From: Janthinobacterium sp. FW305-129
GTDB lineage: Bacteria; Pseudomonadota; Gammaproteobacteria; Burkholderiales; Burkholderiaceae_D
DNA: 64,000 nucleotides
Assembly (NCBI RefSeq): GCF_020858115.1
Contig: NZ_JACYMM010000005.1
Span: 372,001 to 436,000 of the forward strand
Direction: 5' to 3'
The stretch's first letter is position 1. Every line of letters begins with the position of its first letter. Both the position numbers and the translations under genes were made by a program. Of this stretch, positions 26,497 through 35,484 are shown one piece after another. The notes under the pieces were generated by a model. That model saw only the letters and a list, made by a program, of their open reading frames with translations. It did no database searches and had not been told where the DNA came from.

Positions 26497-27477
26497 TCAC
26501 AGGTCAAGAATCATGCCGCCGATGGTCAGGCCCGCAGCCGTGCCCATCATCAGCAAACGCTGGCCTGCCACGGCCCGCCCCGTCATCACCGCCTCGTGCA
26601 GGGCGGTGGGCAGGGACGCGGCCACCTGGTTGCCATGCGTTTCAAAGATCTTGATGATTTTAGCATCGGGAACGTCAAGGATGCGCGCCGCATGCGCGAG
26701 CCCCAGCGGGCTGGCCTGGTGCGGCACGACCACGTCGACTTTTTGCAGTCCCGCGCCCGATTCGGCCATTAGTTCCGCGAGGAAATCCGGCATCACCTTG
26801 ACGGCCAGGCGGAACACGGCCTTGCCATCCATGCGGAACAGGTAATCGCCCGGCTCGCAGCCGTTGCGCGGGTTGCGCTCGGTGCCGCCACCGCGGATTT
26901 CGCAGTAGCGCCGCCCTTCCGGATACGTGCCCATCTTGTAGGCGCGGATGCCGGCGCTGCCGTCGCCCCGCTCGACGATGACGGCGGCGGCGCCGTCGCC
27001 GAAGATCATCGACGCTTCCGGCTCGCTCCAGTCGACCCCGCGCGAGGCGAGGTCGGACGAGACGATGGCGATGCGCCGGTAGGCGCCGCCGGCCAGCATC
27101 GAGGCGGCCACGCGGAAGGCGGCCATGAAGCTGAGGCAGCTGGCGTTGACGTCGAAGCTTTGCGTGCCTGGCGGCAATCCCGCGTGTTCGGCCACGAAGC
27201 AGGCCGTGTTCGGCAACGCTTGCTCGGGCACGCCGTTGGCGCAGATCAGCAAATCGATGTCGGCCGGACGCAGGCTGGCGTTCTTCAGCGCGTCGAGCAG
27301 GGCGGCGGCGCCCAGCTGGCTTTGCGATTCATCGGGCGCGGCGACAAAGCGCGACAGCACGCCGCTTTTGCGCAGGGTATAGCCGGCCGGGTGGCCCAAA
27401 GTCAGGTCCAGGCTGGCGGACGTCACGCTCAGCGACGGCACGGCCTTGCCCGTCGCGATCAGGCGAACTGGAATCAT
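26497..27477 (-). CDS. 3-oxoacyl-ACP synthase III-like (FabH/OleA type) condensing enzyme
   Basis: 326 residues with the thiolase fold. Catalytic triad: Cys114 in VNASCLSF, His253 in VPHQASPL, Asn283 in HGNQVAASLP, all present. FGDGAAAVIVE and the C-terminal GTAAGLTIGGMIL are family landmarks. FabH elongates acetyl-CoA with malonyl-ACP; the OleA branch joins two fatty acyl chains head to head. The context with an epimerase, an acid-activating enzyme and desaturases favours a specialised lipid role over primary fatty-acid initiation. First gene of the cluster, so probably promoter-proximal. Confidence 0.88.
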   Translation of the reverse strand: MIPVRLIATGKAVPSLSVTSASLDLTLGHPAGYTLRKSGVLSRFVAAPDESQSQLGAAALLDALKNASLRPADIDLLICANGVPEQALPNTACFVAEHAGLPPGTQSFDVNASCLSFMAAFRVAASMLAGGAYRRIAIVSSDLASRGVDWSEPEASMIFGDGAAAVIVERGDGSAGIRAYKMGTYPEGRRYCEIRGGGTERNPRNGCEPGDYLFRMDGKAVFRLAVKVMPDFLAELMAESGAGLQKVDVVVPHQASPLGLAHAARILDVPDAKIIKIFETHGNQVAASLPTALHEAVMTGRAVAGQRLLMMGTAAGLTIGGMILDL

Positions 27478-27514
27478 GTTGGCCTTAACAAAGTAAAGTA
27501 AATATGGTTATGAG

Positions 27515-28423
27515 TTAATCGCGTGCCAGCGGCGGCAATGCGACACCGCAGTTCTTGCAGAAATTGGCATCGTCATCGAGCCCTTCTTTCAGGCACGTGG
27601 GACAGGTACGCGTGGTGACCAGCTTGGAACTGCGCTGTACCGTCATTTCGGCGCTGATAATGCCGGTAGGCACTGCCAGGATGCCCCAGCCGAGCAGCAT
27701 CATCAGCGAAGCGATGGTGCGCCCGATGTCCGTCTTCGGCGTGATATCGCCGAAACCGACCGTGGTCATGGTGCTGATGGCCCAGTAAATCGACGTGGGG
27801 ATACTGCTGTAACCGTTTTCCGGCCCTTCCACGACATACATCACAGTACCCAACAGAAAGACCACCATCATGACAAAAGACAAGAAAATGAGGATCTTGC
27901 GCCGGCTGGCCAGCAAGGCCCGCCCCAGCACCGTGTATTCATGCACATACGACGTGAGCTTGAGGATACGGAACATGCGCAGCAGGCGCAAAATCCGCAC
28001 GTCGATCAGCACGTGCGCGCCCGGCAGCAGCAAGCCGATGTAGGTCGGCACGATGGCCAGCAAGTCGATGATGCCGAAAAAACTCTTGGCGTAGCGCACC
28101 GGATGCTGCAGGCACGCCAGGCGGGCGAAATATTCGATGGTAAATAAAATGGTGAAAAACCATTCGAGCGCCGTCAGCCAGCTGCCATAGCGCTCGGCCA
28201 CGGAGGCGACACTGCTGAGCACGACCACCGTCACGCTGATCAGGATGGCGGCGATCAGCAGCAGGTCGAAGGCGCGGCCCGTGCGCGTTTCCGCCTCGAA
28301 AATGACGGTGTACACCTGCTCGCGCCAGCCCCGCTCGGGCTTGCCATATTTCTGTTGCGTTTCCTGCGCGGCAATTTGCTGCGGCGTCAACGGGGCCGCC
28401 CCGCTCTTCGTCGCGGCTTTCAT
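27515..28423 (-). CDS. Voltage-gated potassium channel-like protein with C-terminal zinc ribbon
   Basis: 302 residues. Six TM helices: S1 (about 52-72), S2 (84-104), S3 (115-133), S4 (140-157, Arg every third residue in RILRLLRMFRILKL, a real voltage-sensor pattern), S5 (178-198), pore with selectivity filter TVGFGD (221-226), S6 (236-260). The C-terminus adds a four-cysteine ribbon (Cys274, Cys277, Cys289, Cys292), unusual for a small Kv-like channel and replacing a longer RCK domain. It is expected to pass K+ across the inner membrane; gating by metal or redox through the ribbon is speculation. Confidence 0.9.
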   Translation of the reverse strand: MKAATKSGAAPLTPQQIAAQETQQKYGKPERGWREQVYTVIFEAETRTGRAFDLLLIAAILISVTVVVLSSVASVAERYGSWLTALEWFFTILFTIEYFARLACLQHPVRYAKSFFGIIDLLAIVPTYIGLLLPGAHVLIDVRILRLLRMFRILKLTSYVHEYTVLGRALLASRRKILIFLSFVMMVVFLLGTVMYVVEGPENGYSSIPTSIYWAISTMTTVGFGDITPKTDIGRTIASLMMLLGWGILAVPTGIISAEMTVQRSSKLVTTRTCPTCLKEGLDDDANFCKNCGVALPPLARD

Positions 28424-28492
28424 GTGGGTAATGTGCTCATATACTATTATTGTATAGATAATTTACAAAGCACGGCCACACGCACTGTTGCG

Positions 28493-30244
28493 TTACGACA
28501 GCTTCTTCGCCAGCAGCACGGCATTGCGCCGGTCGCGCTCGGCCTGCACGATGTCCGTCGTGCGCGCTTCCGACAGGCCCACCGTGTGCAGCACGGTAGC
28601 CGTCAGCTGCAGCGCCGATTCCAGCGCCTCGGGCACGACGAGGGTGGCGCCCGCCTGTATCAGGGCCACCGCATGCGCCTCGTCGCGGGCCCGCGCATAC
28701 ACGGGCAGCAGCGGATATTCGCGGCGGATCGATTTCACGGCGTGCAGCACGGACGCCGCATGGTCCATCGTCAGCACCACGGCCGCGGCCCGGTCCGCAT
28801 TGACCTTTTGCAACAATTCCGCGCGCGACGCATCGCCGAAATACACGGGAAAGCCGCGCGGATGCAGGGTCGTCACCAGCCGGGCATCGTTTTCAATCGC
28901 CACATACGCGATGTCCTGCTCCGTCAGCACCTTGGCCAGCAACTGCCCCACCCGGCCGAAACCGGCGATGATGACGGTGCTGCCCTGCGGCGGCGGCGCG
29001 CCGTGCGCCAGGTCGGCCAGCTGATGGTGGTGGCGCTTTTCCCACCAGTTGCCGAAGGCGCGCGCCGCCTTGGCCAGCGCCGGCGTGGCAAACAGGCTCA
29101 GGCCCACCACCAGCATGACGAACTGCGCCACCTGCGGGCCGATCAGCTTCGTGCCCAGCGCATATGCGACGACGATGAAGGCGAATTCGCCGCCCTGCCC
29201 CAGCAGCACGCCCGTTTCCACGGCGCGCCCCCAGTGAAAGCCGCCGAGGCGGAAAATCACGCTGATGACCAGGGTTTTTACCGCAAACAGGCTCAGCACG
29301 GCCAGCGGGATCAGAATCGGCGACTTGAGGATTTCGCGCACGTCGATCTGCATGCCCACCGACATGAAGAACAAGCCCATCAGCAAACCTTTGAAGGGCT
29401 CGATCGTCACTTCCACTTCATGGCGGAATTCCGTTTCCGCCAGCAGCAAGCCCGCCAGCAAGGCGCCCAGCGCCATCGACAGGCCCGCCAGGTAGGTCAA
29501 ACCCGCGATGCCCAGGGTGCTGAGCAGGGTCAAGGCCATGAACACGTCGGGCTGGCGTTTCTTGACGAAAAACTGGAACAGGGGACGAATCACGCGGCGC
29601 CCCAGCAGATAGATCAGCAGGATGGCGCCCGCCGATTTCACGGCCGCAAAGCTGAGCAGGTAGGCCAGGTCATCGCTGCGCCCGCTGGCGAACACGTCGA
29701 TCAGGATAAACAGCGGCACCACCATCAGATCCTGGAACATCAGGATGGAAAAGCCCGCCTGGCCGGCCGGCGTCTGCAGCGAGCGCTGATCGGTCAGCAG
29801 CTGCATCACCACGGCCGTGGACGACAGCGACAGCACCAGGCCCAGCACGATGGACGCTTCCAGCGACAGGCCGAAGTAATACGCGACGCCGCCGATCAGG
29901 CAGGCACTGACGGCCACTTGCCCCACGCCCGCGCCGAATACCCAGCGCCGCAGCGCCCACAGCCGTTCCGTCGACAATTCCAGGCCGATCATGAACATCA
30001 AAAACATCACGCCCAGCTCGGCCAGGCCGCTGACCTGCTCGGCGCGCACGAACGAGAAATACGTCAGCCACGTAAAGTCGCCCGCCCACAGGCCGAAGCC
30101 GAACGGACCGAACAGGCAGCCGACGGCCAGAAAACCAAGCACCTGGTTGACCTTCAGGCGTTGCAATAGCGGAATAAAAATCCCGGCCAGGGCGAGAAAC
30201 AGCAAAGTTTCCCGCAAATACGGTAAGGCGTGTTGCTCTTCCAA
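28493..30244 (-). CDS. CPA2-type cation:proton antiporter (KefB/C-like) with TrkA-N domain
   Basis: 583 residues. Residues 1-390 form 11-13 hydrophobic helices of the Na+/H+ exchanger fold (ELGVMFLMFMIGLELS, SLSSTAVVMQLLTDQ with the unwound motif, GLFFMSVGMQID, LGQGGEFAFIV). From about residue 410 comes a Rossmann RCK_N/TrkA-N domain (VIIAGFGRVGQLLAKVL, YFGDASRAELL). This is the KefB/KefC/YbaL arrangement: K+ or Na+ efflux coupled to H+, regulated by a nucleotide or thiol adduct. No KefF/G ancillary gene is adjacent. Followed by a K+ channel gene on the same strand. Confidence 0.92.
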   Translation of the reverse strand: MEEQHALPYLRETLLFLALAGIFIPLLQRLKVNQVLGFLAVGCLFGPFGFGLWAGDFTWLTYFSFVRAEQVSGLAELGVMFLMFMIGLELSTERLWALRRWVFGAGVGQVAVSACLIGGVAYYFGLSLEASIVLGLVLSLSSTAVVMQLLTDQRSLQTPAGQAGFSILMFQDLMVVPLFILIDVFASGRSDDLAYLLSFAAVKSAGAILLIYLLGRRVIRPLFQFFVKKRQPDVFMALTLLSTLGIAGLTYLAGLSMALGALLAGLLLAETEFRHEVEVTIEPFKGLLMGLFFMSVGMQIDVREILKSPILIPLAVLSLFAVKTLVISVIFRLGGFHWGRAVETGVLLGQGGEFAFIVVAYALGTKLIGPQVAQFVMLVVGLSLFATPALAKAARAFGNWWEKRHHHQLADLAHGAPPPQGSTVIIAGFGRVGQLLAKVLTEQDIAYVAIENDARLVTTLHPRGFPVYFGDASRAELLQKVNADRAAAVVLTMDHAASVLHAVKSIRREYPLLPVYARARDEAHAVALIQAGATLVVPEALESALQLTATVLHTVGLSEARTTDIVQAERDRRNAVLLAKKLS

Positions 30245-30362
30245 GATAATCCTAACTTAATGACATCTATGTCGAATTGATAATTGTCGCATGCACTGCC
30301 GCAGCGAAGTCAGTGCACACCCGATATTTTTGCCACAAGGCAATATATTCGCTCCCGGCACC

Positions 30363-31595
30363 CTATTTCGGCGGCGCCAGCATGTCCGCGCGGGGGCGGT
30401 CCCAGCCCGGCACGTAGGCGGGACACGGGCGGCTGCGGAACTGCTGCAGTTCCACGGTCGTGAAATTGGGCAGCATGCCGGGATTGAAGCGCACGTCCGT
30501 CAGCTTGTCCGCATTCAATCTGGGCATGCGGGCAAAACGGAACCAGGCGTCCACATAGCAATTGTCTTCCTGCAAGGCACGCAAAGCGGCCAGGCTGCCG
30601 GCCGCCTGAGCGGAGACGGCGATGCCGGGCGCCAGTTGCTGGCCCCGCTTGCCCGTTTCCGCCAGGCCGGCCGGGCAGGCGGCGGGCGCCAGCGCCCCAG
30701 GCAACAGGCTCAGGGTGCCGCGCCGCAGAGTGTACACGTCCGTCTTGCTGTCGAGCGAAACGTAAATCCAGCACAGCGGGTTGCTGGGAAACGCCGTCAT
30801 CGCCACGTCCCACACGCGCGTGCCCGGGTCCAGCCGCTGCACGGCCGCCTCGATGCGGCTGCGGCCGAGGGCCGACGCCACGCCCTGCGTGCCGATGAAC
30901 GTGGCCGCCAGCGCAAAGGCCAGCAGCAGCGGTCCGCGCCCCCGCTCGCCGGCCCGCCCTTGCAGCACGGCCAGCACCACGCCCAGCCCCAGCAAGACGG
31001 CCAGCGAGGCGGGCGCCAGATAGGTTTTATAGGTGAAGAAGCACAGGGCCGCCGCCAATCCCGCCAGCAGCACGCTTTTAACGATGCCGTAGCGCAAAGA
31101 CATGATCACGGGCACGCCCAGCAGCACCCAGAACATGGGCTCGACGATGAAGACCATATCGCCATACAGCCAGCGGCTGTTGAACGGATAAAACGGGTGC
31201 AAGCCATAGGAATTGAGGAAATCCATGCCCATGTGCAAGCAGAATCCCAGCAGCAGACAAGCCGCCAGGCCGATGCGGGCGGGCACGCTTTCCTTCAGCA
31301 AGCGCCGGGCGCCGGGCCACAGCAGCCACAGCAGGGCCAGCAACAGCAGCGCCTGCGGCAAGGCCAGCAGCAAGGTATGCGTGTGGCCCCGGTGGTGCAG
31401 CATGTAGCCGAAGGGGCGCGGCAGCAGCCTGGTCAGCACCAGGTCCAGGTCGGGCGCGTTGCTGGCGAACCAGGCCGTAAACAGAAACAGCGCACGCCGG
31501 GTGCGCTGGGCGGGGGCTTGCGGCTCGGGCGGCAGGCTGCGGTGTACCAGTTCGCCGACCCCGAGGCCGATGACCGAATGCGTAATATTATCCAT
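30363..31595 (-). CDS. YdjM-like metal-dependent hydrolase, membrane protein
   Basis: 410 residues. DNITHSVIGLGVGELVHR, SNAPDLDLVL, HHRGHTHTLL and CLHMGMDFLNSYG are the metal-ligand patches of the YdjM/YvsG group, embedded in about eight TM helices. The hydrophilic C-terminal part (from about residue 250) is a periplasmic-type extension. The family is annotated as metal-dependent hydrolase, but no substrate is proven. Stand-alone gene. Confidence 0.82.
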   Translation of the reverse strand: MDNITHSVIGLGVGELVHRSLPPEPQAPAQRTRRALFLFTAWFASNAPDLDLVLTRLLPRPFGYMLHHRGHTHTLLLALPQALLLLALLWLLWPGARRLLKESVPARIGLAACLLLGFCLHMGMDFLNSYGLHPFYPFNSRWLYGDMVFIVEPMFWVLLGVPVIMSLRYGIVKSVLLAGLAAALCFFTYKTYLAPASLAVLLGLGVVLAVLQGRAGERGRGPLLLAFALAATFIGTQGVASALGRSRIEAAVQRLDPGTRVWDVAMTAFPSNPLCWIYVSLDSKTDVYTLRRGTLSLLPGALAPAACPAGLAETGKRGQQLAPGIAVSAQAAGSLAALRALQEDNCYVDAWFRFARMPRLNADKLTDVRFNPGMLPNFTTVELQQFRSRPCPAYVPGWDRPRADMLAPPK

Positions 31596-31637
31596 CGGGC
31601 AATTTTACAGGATACGGCCACCCCAAGAGCAAAGGCT

Positions 31638-31664
31638 GGGGTCGTACCCTGAGGGTACGACCCC
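31638..31664. repeat. Perfect 12-bp hairpin (GGGGTCGTACCC / GGGTACGACCCC)
   Basis: The two perfect arms flank a three-base loop between the hydrolase and the GDYXXLXY gene. The GGGGTC...GACCCC ends are the same as in the REP-like element at 13800-13863, so both may be members of one intergenic repeat family and may end or stabilise the mRNA. Confidence 0.6.
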
Positions 31665-31697
31665 GGATTCTGCCATTGGGTTTGTTCAATCAAGCGG

Positions 31698-33359
31698 CTA
31701 CAGCGCCTGTAAATCTTCCCCACGCATGCCCACCAGCAAGGCGCGGCCATCGGGCAGCACGCGGAACTCGCCATAGCGGGCCTTTTCCCAGCGCGCCGCC
31801 TCGCCTTCCTTGAAGAACCAGGCATCGCTGACCAGCACCCAGTTGCCATCCTTCGGCGTCAGCTCGAGCAGGAATTCGCCGGGCGCCAGCGCCTCCTTGG
31901 TGTACGGGCGCAGCAGTTCCGCCACGCCCCGTGCGTCGCGCCTGGCCACGACGAGGGGCCGGCCTGGCGCCCGCTCCACGCTGGCCAAAGTGGACAGGAC
32001 GCCCAGGTTGACGAAATTGAGGCGCATGTAGTCGCCCTGCATCAGCGAGCGGGGATCGACGGGTTCCAGCGCCACGAAGATCGCTTGCCCCTTGGCGATC
32101 AGCTGCTCTTTTTGCCAAATGCTGCCATTGGCGACCAGCAACACCAGCAGCAAGCCTCCCAGCACGCCCAGGCGGACATGGCGGCCTTGCGCAACCACGC
32201 CCGCCGGTTTGCTTTCCACCAGGTGCAGCACGGCGCCGCGCATGGCCAGCCACGACAGGGCGCACAGCAGCGCGCCGGCCACGGCCAGCAGCGCCGCCTT
32301 GCTGGCCAGCGGCCAGGCCAGCTGGTAATAAAAGCTGCCGATGATCCACGCCGCCGCCAGCGCGGCCGCCACGGCCACGCGCGAGCGCCCGCTCGTCACG
32401 CAATACGCGAGGATCAGCAGCACGGGCCCCAGCGCCGGCATGAACCACGCCAGCACGACCAGCACCAGCGCCACGCCGATGGCAGGCAGCTGGCGCAGCG
32501 CCGGCCAGCGCCATCCCGTCCAGGCAGCCCCCGCCGTGGCCAGCACGAGCGAGACGCCATTCAATGCTTGCGCATACCAGGCGCCGGCCTGGTGCCGGGC
32601 CACTTCGCGCGCCACGTCGCCCGTGAAGCCGCCGCCCAGGGCACCGCCCAGCATGAAGGTCATGCCGGACCAGAAGACCAGCCCCAGCAAGATGGCCAGG
32701 ACCCACCCCGTCGACAGCGATTCCAGGAAGGCGGCGACGGGTGCGCCGCGGCCATCGTTGAAGGCCTGCTTTTGCAGCCAGTGGACGCCAAGCCAGCAAG
32801 CCAGGGCCAGCATCCAGGCCAGATACAGTTGCGTCGGATCGTTGTCGAAAATCCAGTCGCGCGTGCTGTCGATGATGCCCAGCCCCAGCAAGCCGCAGGC
32901 GACCAGCCCCAGCAGCACGCGCAGCCAGTCGCGCGGCAAGGCGGCAGCCACCACCAGGGTTGCCAGGCACAGCAGCAGCGACGCCGTCTGCGTGGAATAG
33001 TCGCGGTACAAGGCGTAGCCGAGCAAACCGCCGCCCACCAGCAGGCAGGGCACGGCCAGCTGTTCGAGAAACAGCGCCACGCCGCGCGTGCGGATCAGCA
33101 GCACGGCCGCCACCAGCACGATGGCGGCCACGACATACGCGCCGGGGCCGTGGCGCACGACGCTTTCCAGGCCCACGCCCAGCGCAATCATCAGGGGAAT
33201 GGCGGCCAGCCAGGCGCCGAAGGCAGTCATCAGCACCAGCGGCCACGGCCGGACATCCTGCACGGGACGGGCGGCGTCGGGCGGCAGCAGGCCGGCGCGC
33301 GTGGCGTCGTCGATCAGGGTGGCGAGCGCATCGGCTCGTTGGCTATTGATATTGCTCAT
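31698..33359 (-). CDS. DUF4401 and GDYXXLXY fusion membrane protein
   Basis: 553 residues; the ATG at 33359 overlaps the stop of the DUF2157 gene. Residues 1-370 are a DUF4401-type membrane region with 10 or so helices (VVAAIVLVAAVLLIRT, LLCLATLVVAAAL and others). After a further helix near 390-410, the periplasmic C-terminal domain begins with IWQKEQLIAKGQAIFVALEPVDPRSLMQGDYMRLNF, the GDYXXLXY signature. In many bacteria these two parts are separate neighbouring genes; here they are one protein. With DUF2157 it makes a conserved but uncharacterised module. Confidence 0.85.
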   Translation of the reverse strand: MSNINSQRADALATLIDDATRAGLLPPDAARPVQDVRPWPLVLMTAFGAWLAAIPLMIALGVGLESVVRHGPGAYVVAAIVLVAAVLLIRTRGVALFLEQLAVPCLLVGGGLLGYALYRDYSTQTASLLLCLATLVVAAALPRDWLRVLLGLVACGLLGLGIIDSTRDWIFDNDPTQLYLAWMLALACWLGVHWLQKQAFNDGRGAPVAAFLESLSTGWVLAILLGLVFWSGMTFMLGGALGGGFTGDVAREVARHQAGAWYAQALNGVSLVLATAGAAWTGWRWPALRQLPAIGVALVLVVLAWFMPALGPVLLILAYCVTSGRSRVAVAAALAAAWIIGSFYYQLAWPLASKAALLAVAGALLCALSWLAMRGAVLHLVESKPAGVVAQGRHVRLGVLGGLLLVLLVANGSIWQKEQLIAKGQAIFVALEPVDPRSLMQGDYMRLNFVNLGVLSTLASVERAPGRPLVVARRDARGVAELLRPYTKEALAPGEFLLELTPKDGNWVLVSDAWFFKEGEAARWEKARYGEFRVLPDGRALLVGMRGEDLQAL

Positions 33360-34318
33360 GCCGCCTCCTGGCGCGTACGCCACAAAATGCCTTGCACGGT
33401 CAGCGCCAGCAGCACGGCGGCGACCAATCCCAGCATGATCAGCTTGCCCACCTCACTGCCGCCGCCACCGTTGAACAGCAAATACATCAAGCCCCCCACC
33501 AGCAGGGTATTCAGGCCCAGCGCCACGGCGCTCAGGCCGAACACGTCAAAGAACTGACTCGTGGCCAGCACCGTAGCGGCGACAGCCAGCAAGACCAGCC
33601 CCGCCCAGTACGGCGACCCGACCTCGCTGCCGAACAGGGCGCTGACAGCCGTGCCCGTGATGAGGATGGTGGCCAGCACCAGGCCCAGGCGCAAGGACCA
33701 GCTGCCCGCTCCCGTCCAGCGCGCCAGCAAAGGCGACACGAACGCACACGCGGCCAGCACGGCCAGCCAGCCGCCGACGAAGATGGACAGATCGCTTGAA
33801 TCGATGCGCCAGCTGTGGTGCGCATGCGCCTGCATCCACAGGGGGACGGCCGTCGAAAAGATCAGCATCCATGGCGTCCACAGCACGTCGCTGCGCGCGA
33901 CTAAACACAGGGGCAAGGCCAGCACGGCCCACAGGGCGAACAATTGCCAGGGATCGGCGCCCGTCTGGTAGGTCTGGCCGAAATATGCGAACAGGCCGCC
34001 GATGGTCAGCAAGGCCAGCAGCAGCAAGGGGACTCTCGCCTTGGGCACGGCAAACGCACCCACGCAGGCGGCGGCCAGCATGCCTTGCAGCAGGGCAAAG
34101 CGGCCCACGCGGCCCAGGTCTTCCCAGTTGGCGGCGACCCAGAAAATCAGACCCATGCCCAGCAGCGCGGCGCCCAGCACGGCCACGCCGCGCGGCAGCC
34201 AGTAGGCCAGGCGCGCCGGTTCGCGCTGGAAGCCGGCCACTTCCTGCAACTGCCGGGTTTGTTGGGCATCGAGCGCATGGGTCGAGGCGAGCTGATACAC
34301 GGCGAGGCGTAGATCCAT
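33356..34318 (-). CDS. DUF2157 membrane protein
   Basis: 320 residues from the ATG at 34318; a longer frame would run through the DUF427 gene and is rejected. The short cytoplasmic N-terminus (LAVYQLASTHALDAQQTRQLQEVAGF) is the DUF2157 hallmark, followed by about ten TM helices. Function unknown; always membrane, often beside DUF4401/GDYXXLXY genes as here, where start and stop codons overlap. Confidence 0.85.
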   Translation of the reverse strand: MDLRLAVYQLASTHALDAQQTRQLQEVAGFQREPARLAYWLPRGVAVLGAALLGMGLIFWVAANWEDLGRVGRFALLQGMLAAACVGAFAVPKARVPLLLLALLTIGGLFAYFGQTYQTGADPWQLFALWAVLALPLCLVARSDVLWTPWMLIFSTAVPLWMQAHAHHSWRIDSSDLSIFVGGWLAVLAACAFVSPLLARWTGAGSWSLRLGLVLATILITGTAVSALFGSEVGSPYWAGLVLLAVAATVLATSQFFDVFGLSAVALGLNTLLVGGLMYLLFNGGGGSEVGKLIMLGLVAAVLLALTVQGILWRTRQEAA

Positions 34319-34361
34319 CGTCTGCTTTCTGTGGGAATGGTGGGGAAATCGGGGAGTCGGG

Positions 34362-34652
34362 TCAGCGCTCGACGCTGACGCCGCGCCAGAAGGCGACGTG
34401 GCCGGCAATTTGCTTGGCGGCATCCTTGGGCTGGGGGTAAAACCAGGCCGCGTTGGCATTCGTCTGGCCATCGACGACGAGGTCGTAATAGCTGGCCGTG
34501 CCCTTCCATGGGCAAATGCTGGTGTGGCTGCTGGGACGCAGATAGGCCTGCGTCACCGCCGACAAAGGAAAATATACATTGTTTTCAACGACTTGCACCT
34601 GCGCATCGGTGGCTTGCGCGATGACGGCGCCATTCCAGCTGGCTGTTGGCAT
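34362..34652 (-). CDS. DUF427 domain protein
   Basis: 96 residues starting at the ATG with AGGAGG nine bases upstream. WNGAVIAQATDAQVQVVENNVYFP, then SSHTSICPWKGTASYYDLVVDG is the unmistakable DUF427 core (the CPWKG box), ending with NAAWFYPQPKDAAKQIAGHVAFW. Small beta-tent fold; function not known, suspected in metabolism of small carbonyl or nucleotide compounds. Single gene. Confidence 0.9.
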   Translation of the reverse strand: MPTASWNGAVIAQATDAQVQVVENNVYFPLSAVTQAYLRPSSHTSICPWKGTASYYDLVVDGQTNANAAWFYPQPKDAAKQIAGHVAFWRGVSVER

Positions 34653-34722
34653 TTGACTATCCTCCTTCTGCGCCGAGTGTAGCGCAAAAAGTCCGCCATG
34701 GCGCGCGCCGTTGGCGCCTGGC

Positions 34723-35394
34723 TTAAGCGCCGCTGATGATCTGGCGCAAGGCTTGCTCAAACACTTCGGGCGGCTGGCCGCCGGAAATCAGGTGACGCTC
34801 GTTGATGATGACGGCTGGCACGGAATTGATGCCGTTCTGCTGGTAGAAGCGCTCCTGCGCGCGCACCTCGTCCGCATACGCATCGGAGGCCAGCACCTCG
34901 GCCGCTTTCGCGGTATCGAGGCCCACGTCGCCCGCGACTTTCAGCAGCACCTCGTGCGAGGACGGATTCTGGCCTTGCGTGAAGTAGGCATCGAACAGCG
35001 CCATCTTGAGTTCCTTCTGGCGCCCCTCCAGAGCGGCCCAGTGCAGCAGCCGGTGCGCATCAAACGTGTTGTAGATGCGGCCGCGCTTGTCCATGGCAAA
35101 CGTAAAGCCCAGCTGCTCGCCGCGCGCGCGGATCGCTTCGCGCGACTGCGCCATCTGTTCCGGCGTGGAGCCGTATTTGCGGGCGATGTGTTCGCCGATA
35201 TCCTCGCCTTCGGGCGGCATGTTCGCGTTCAGCTCGAAGGGCTGGAAGTGGATCTCGGCCTGGACGGTGCCGTCCAGCTTGTCCAGCGCCTGCTCCAGCG
35301 ATTTCAGGCCGATCACGCACCAGGGGCAGGAAACGTCGGAAACGAAATCGATACGGAGGGGAACGGGGGAGGCGGAGGAGGTGGAGACAGTCAT
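34723..35394 (-). CDS. DsbA-family FrnE-like oxidoreductase
   Basis: 223 residues without a signal peptide, so cytoplasmic. Thioredoxin fold with CPWC (Cys23, Cys26) right after the first strand, the large helical insertion (FQPFELNANMPPEGEDIGEHIARKYG, NTFDAHRLLHWA) and the cis-Pro loop NSVPAVIINERHLISGGQPPE. This is the FrnE/DsbA-like group (related to 2-hydroxychromene isomerase), implicated in oxidative-stress handling or polyketide biosynthesis in other bacteria. No neighbouring partner gene suggests a substrate. Confidence 0.9.
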   Translation of the reverse strand: MTVSTSSASPVPLRIDFVSDVSCPWCVIGLKSLEQALDKLDGTVQAEIHFQPFELNANMPPEGEDIGEHIARKYGSTPEQMAQSREAIRARGEQLGFTFAMDKRGRIYNTFDAHRLLHWAALEGRQKELKMALFDAYFTQGQNPSSHEVLLKVAGDVGLDTAKAAEVLASDAYADEVRAQERFYQQNGINSVPAVIINERHLISGGQPPEVFEQALRQIISGA

Positions 35395-35484
35395 GGTGGG
35401 CAGCCTTTGCGCGGGTCGGTGGCGGCCGCACCGCGCGGCGCCGCAAGCACAGCATATGCGTGCGGGCCGCGGGAAATCAAGCGC

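Noticed and set aside
27490-27518. TTAACT-17-TACTTT promoter before the ketoacyl synthase gene
   Set aside because: The start would lie only a few bases from the ATG, so little leader remains; match may be chance in an AT-rich gap. The true promoter may lie within the channel gene.
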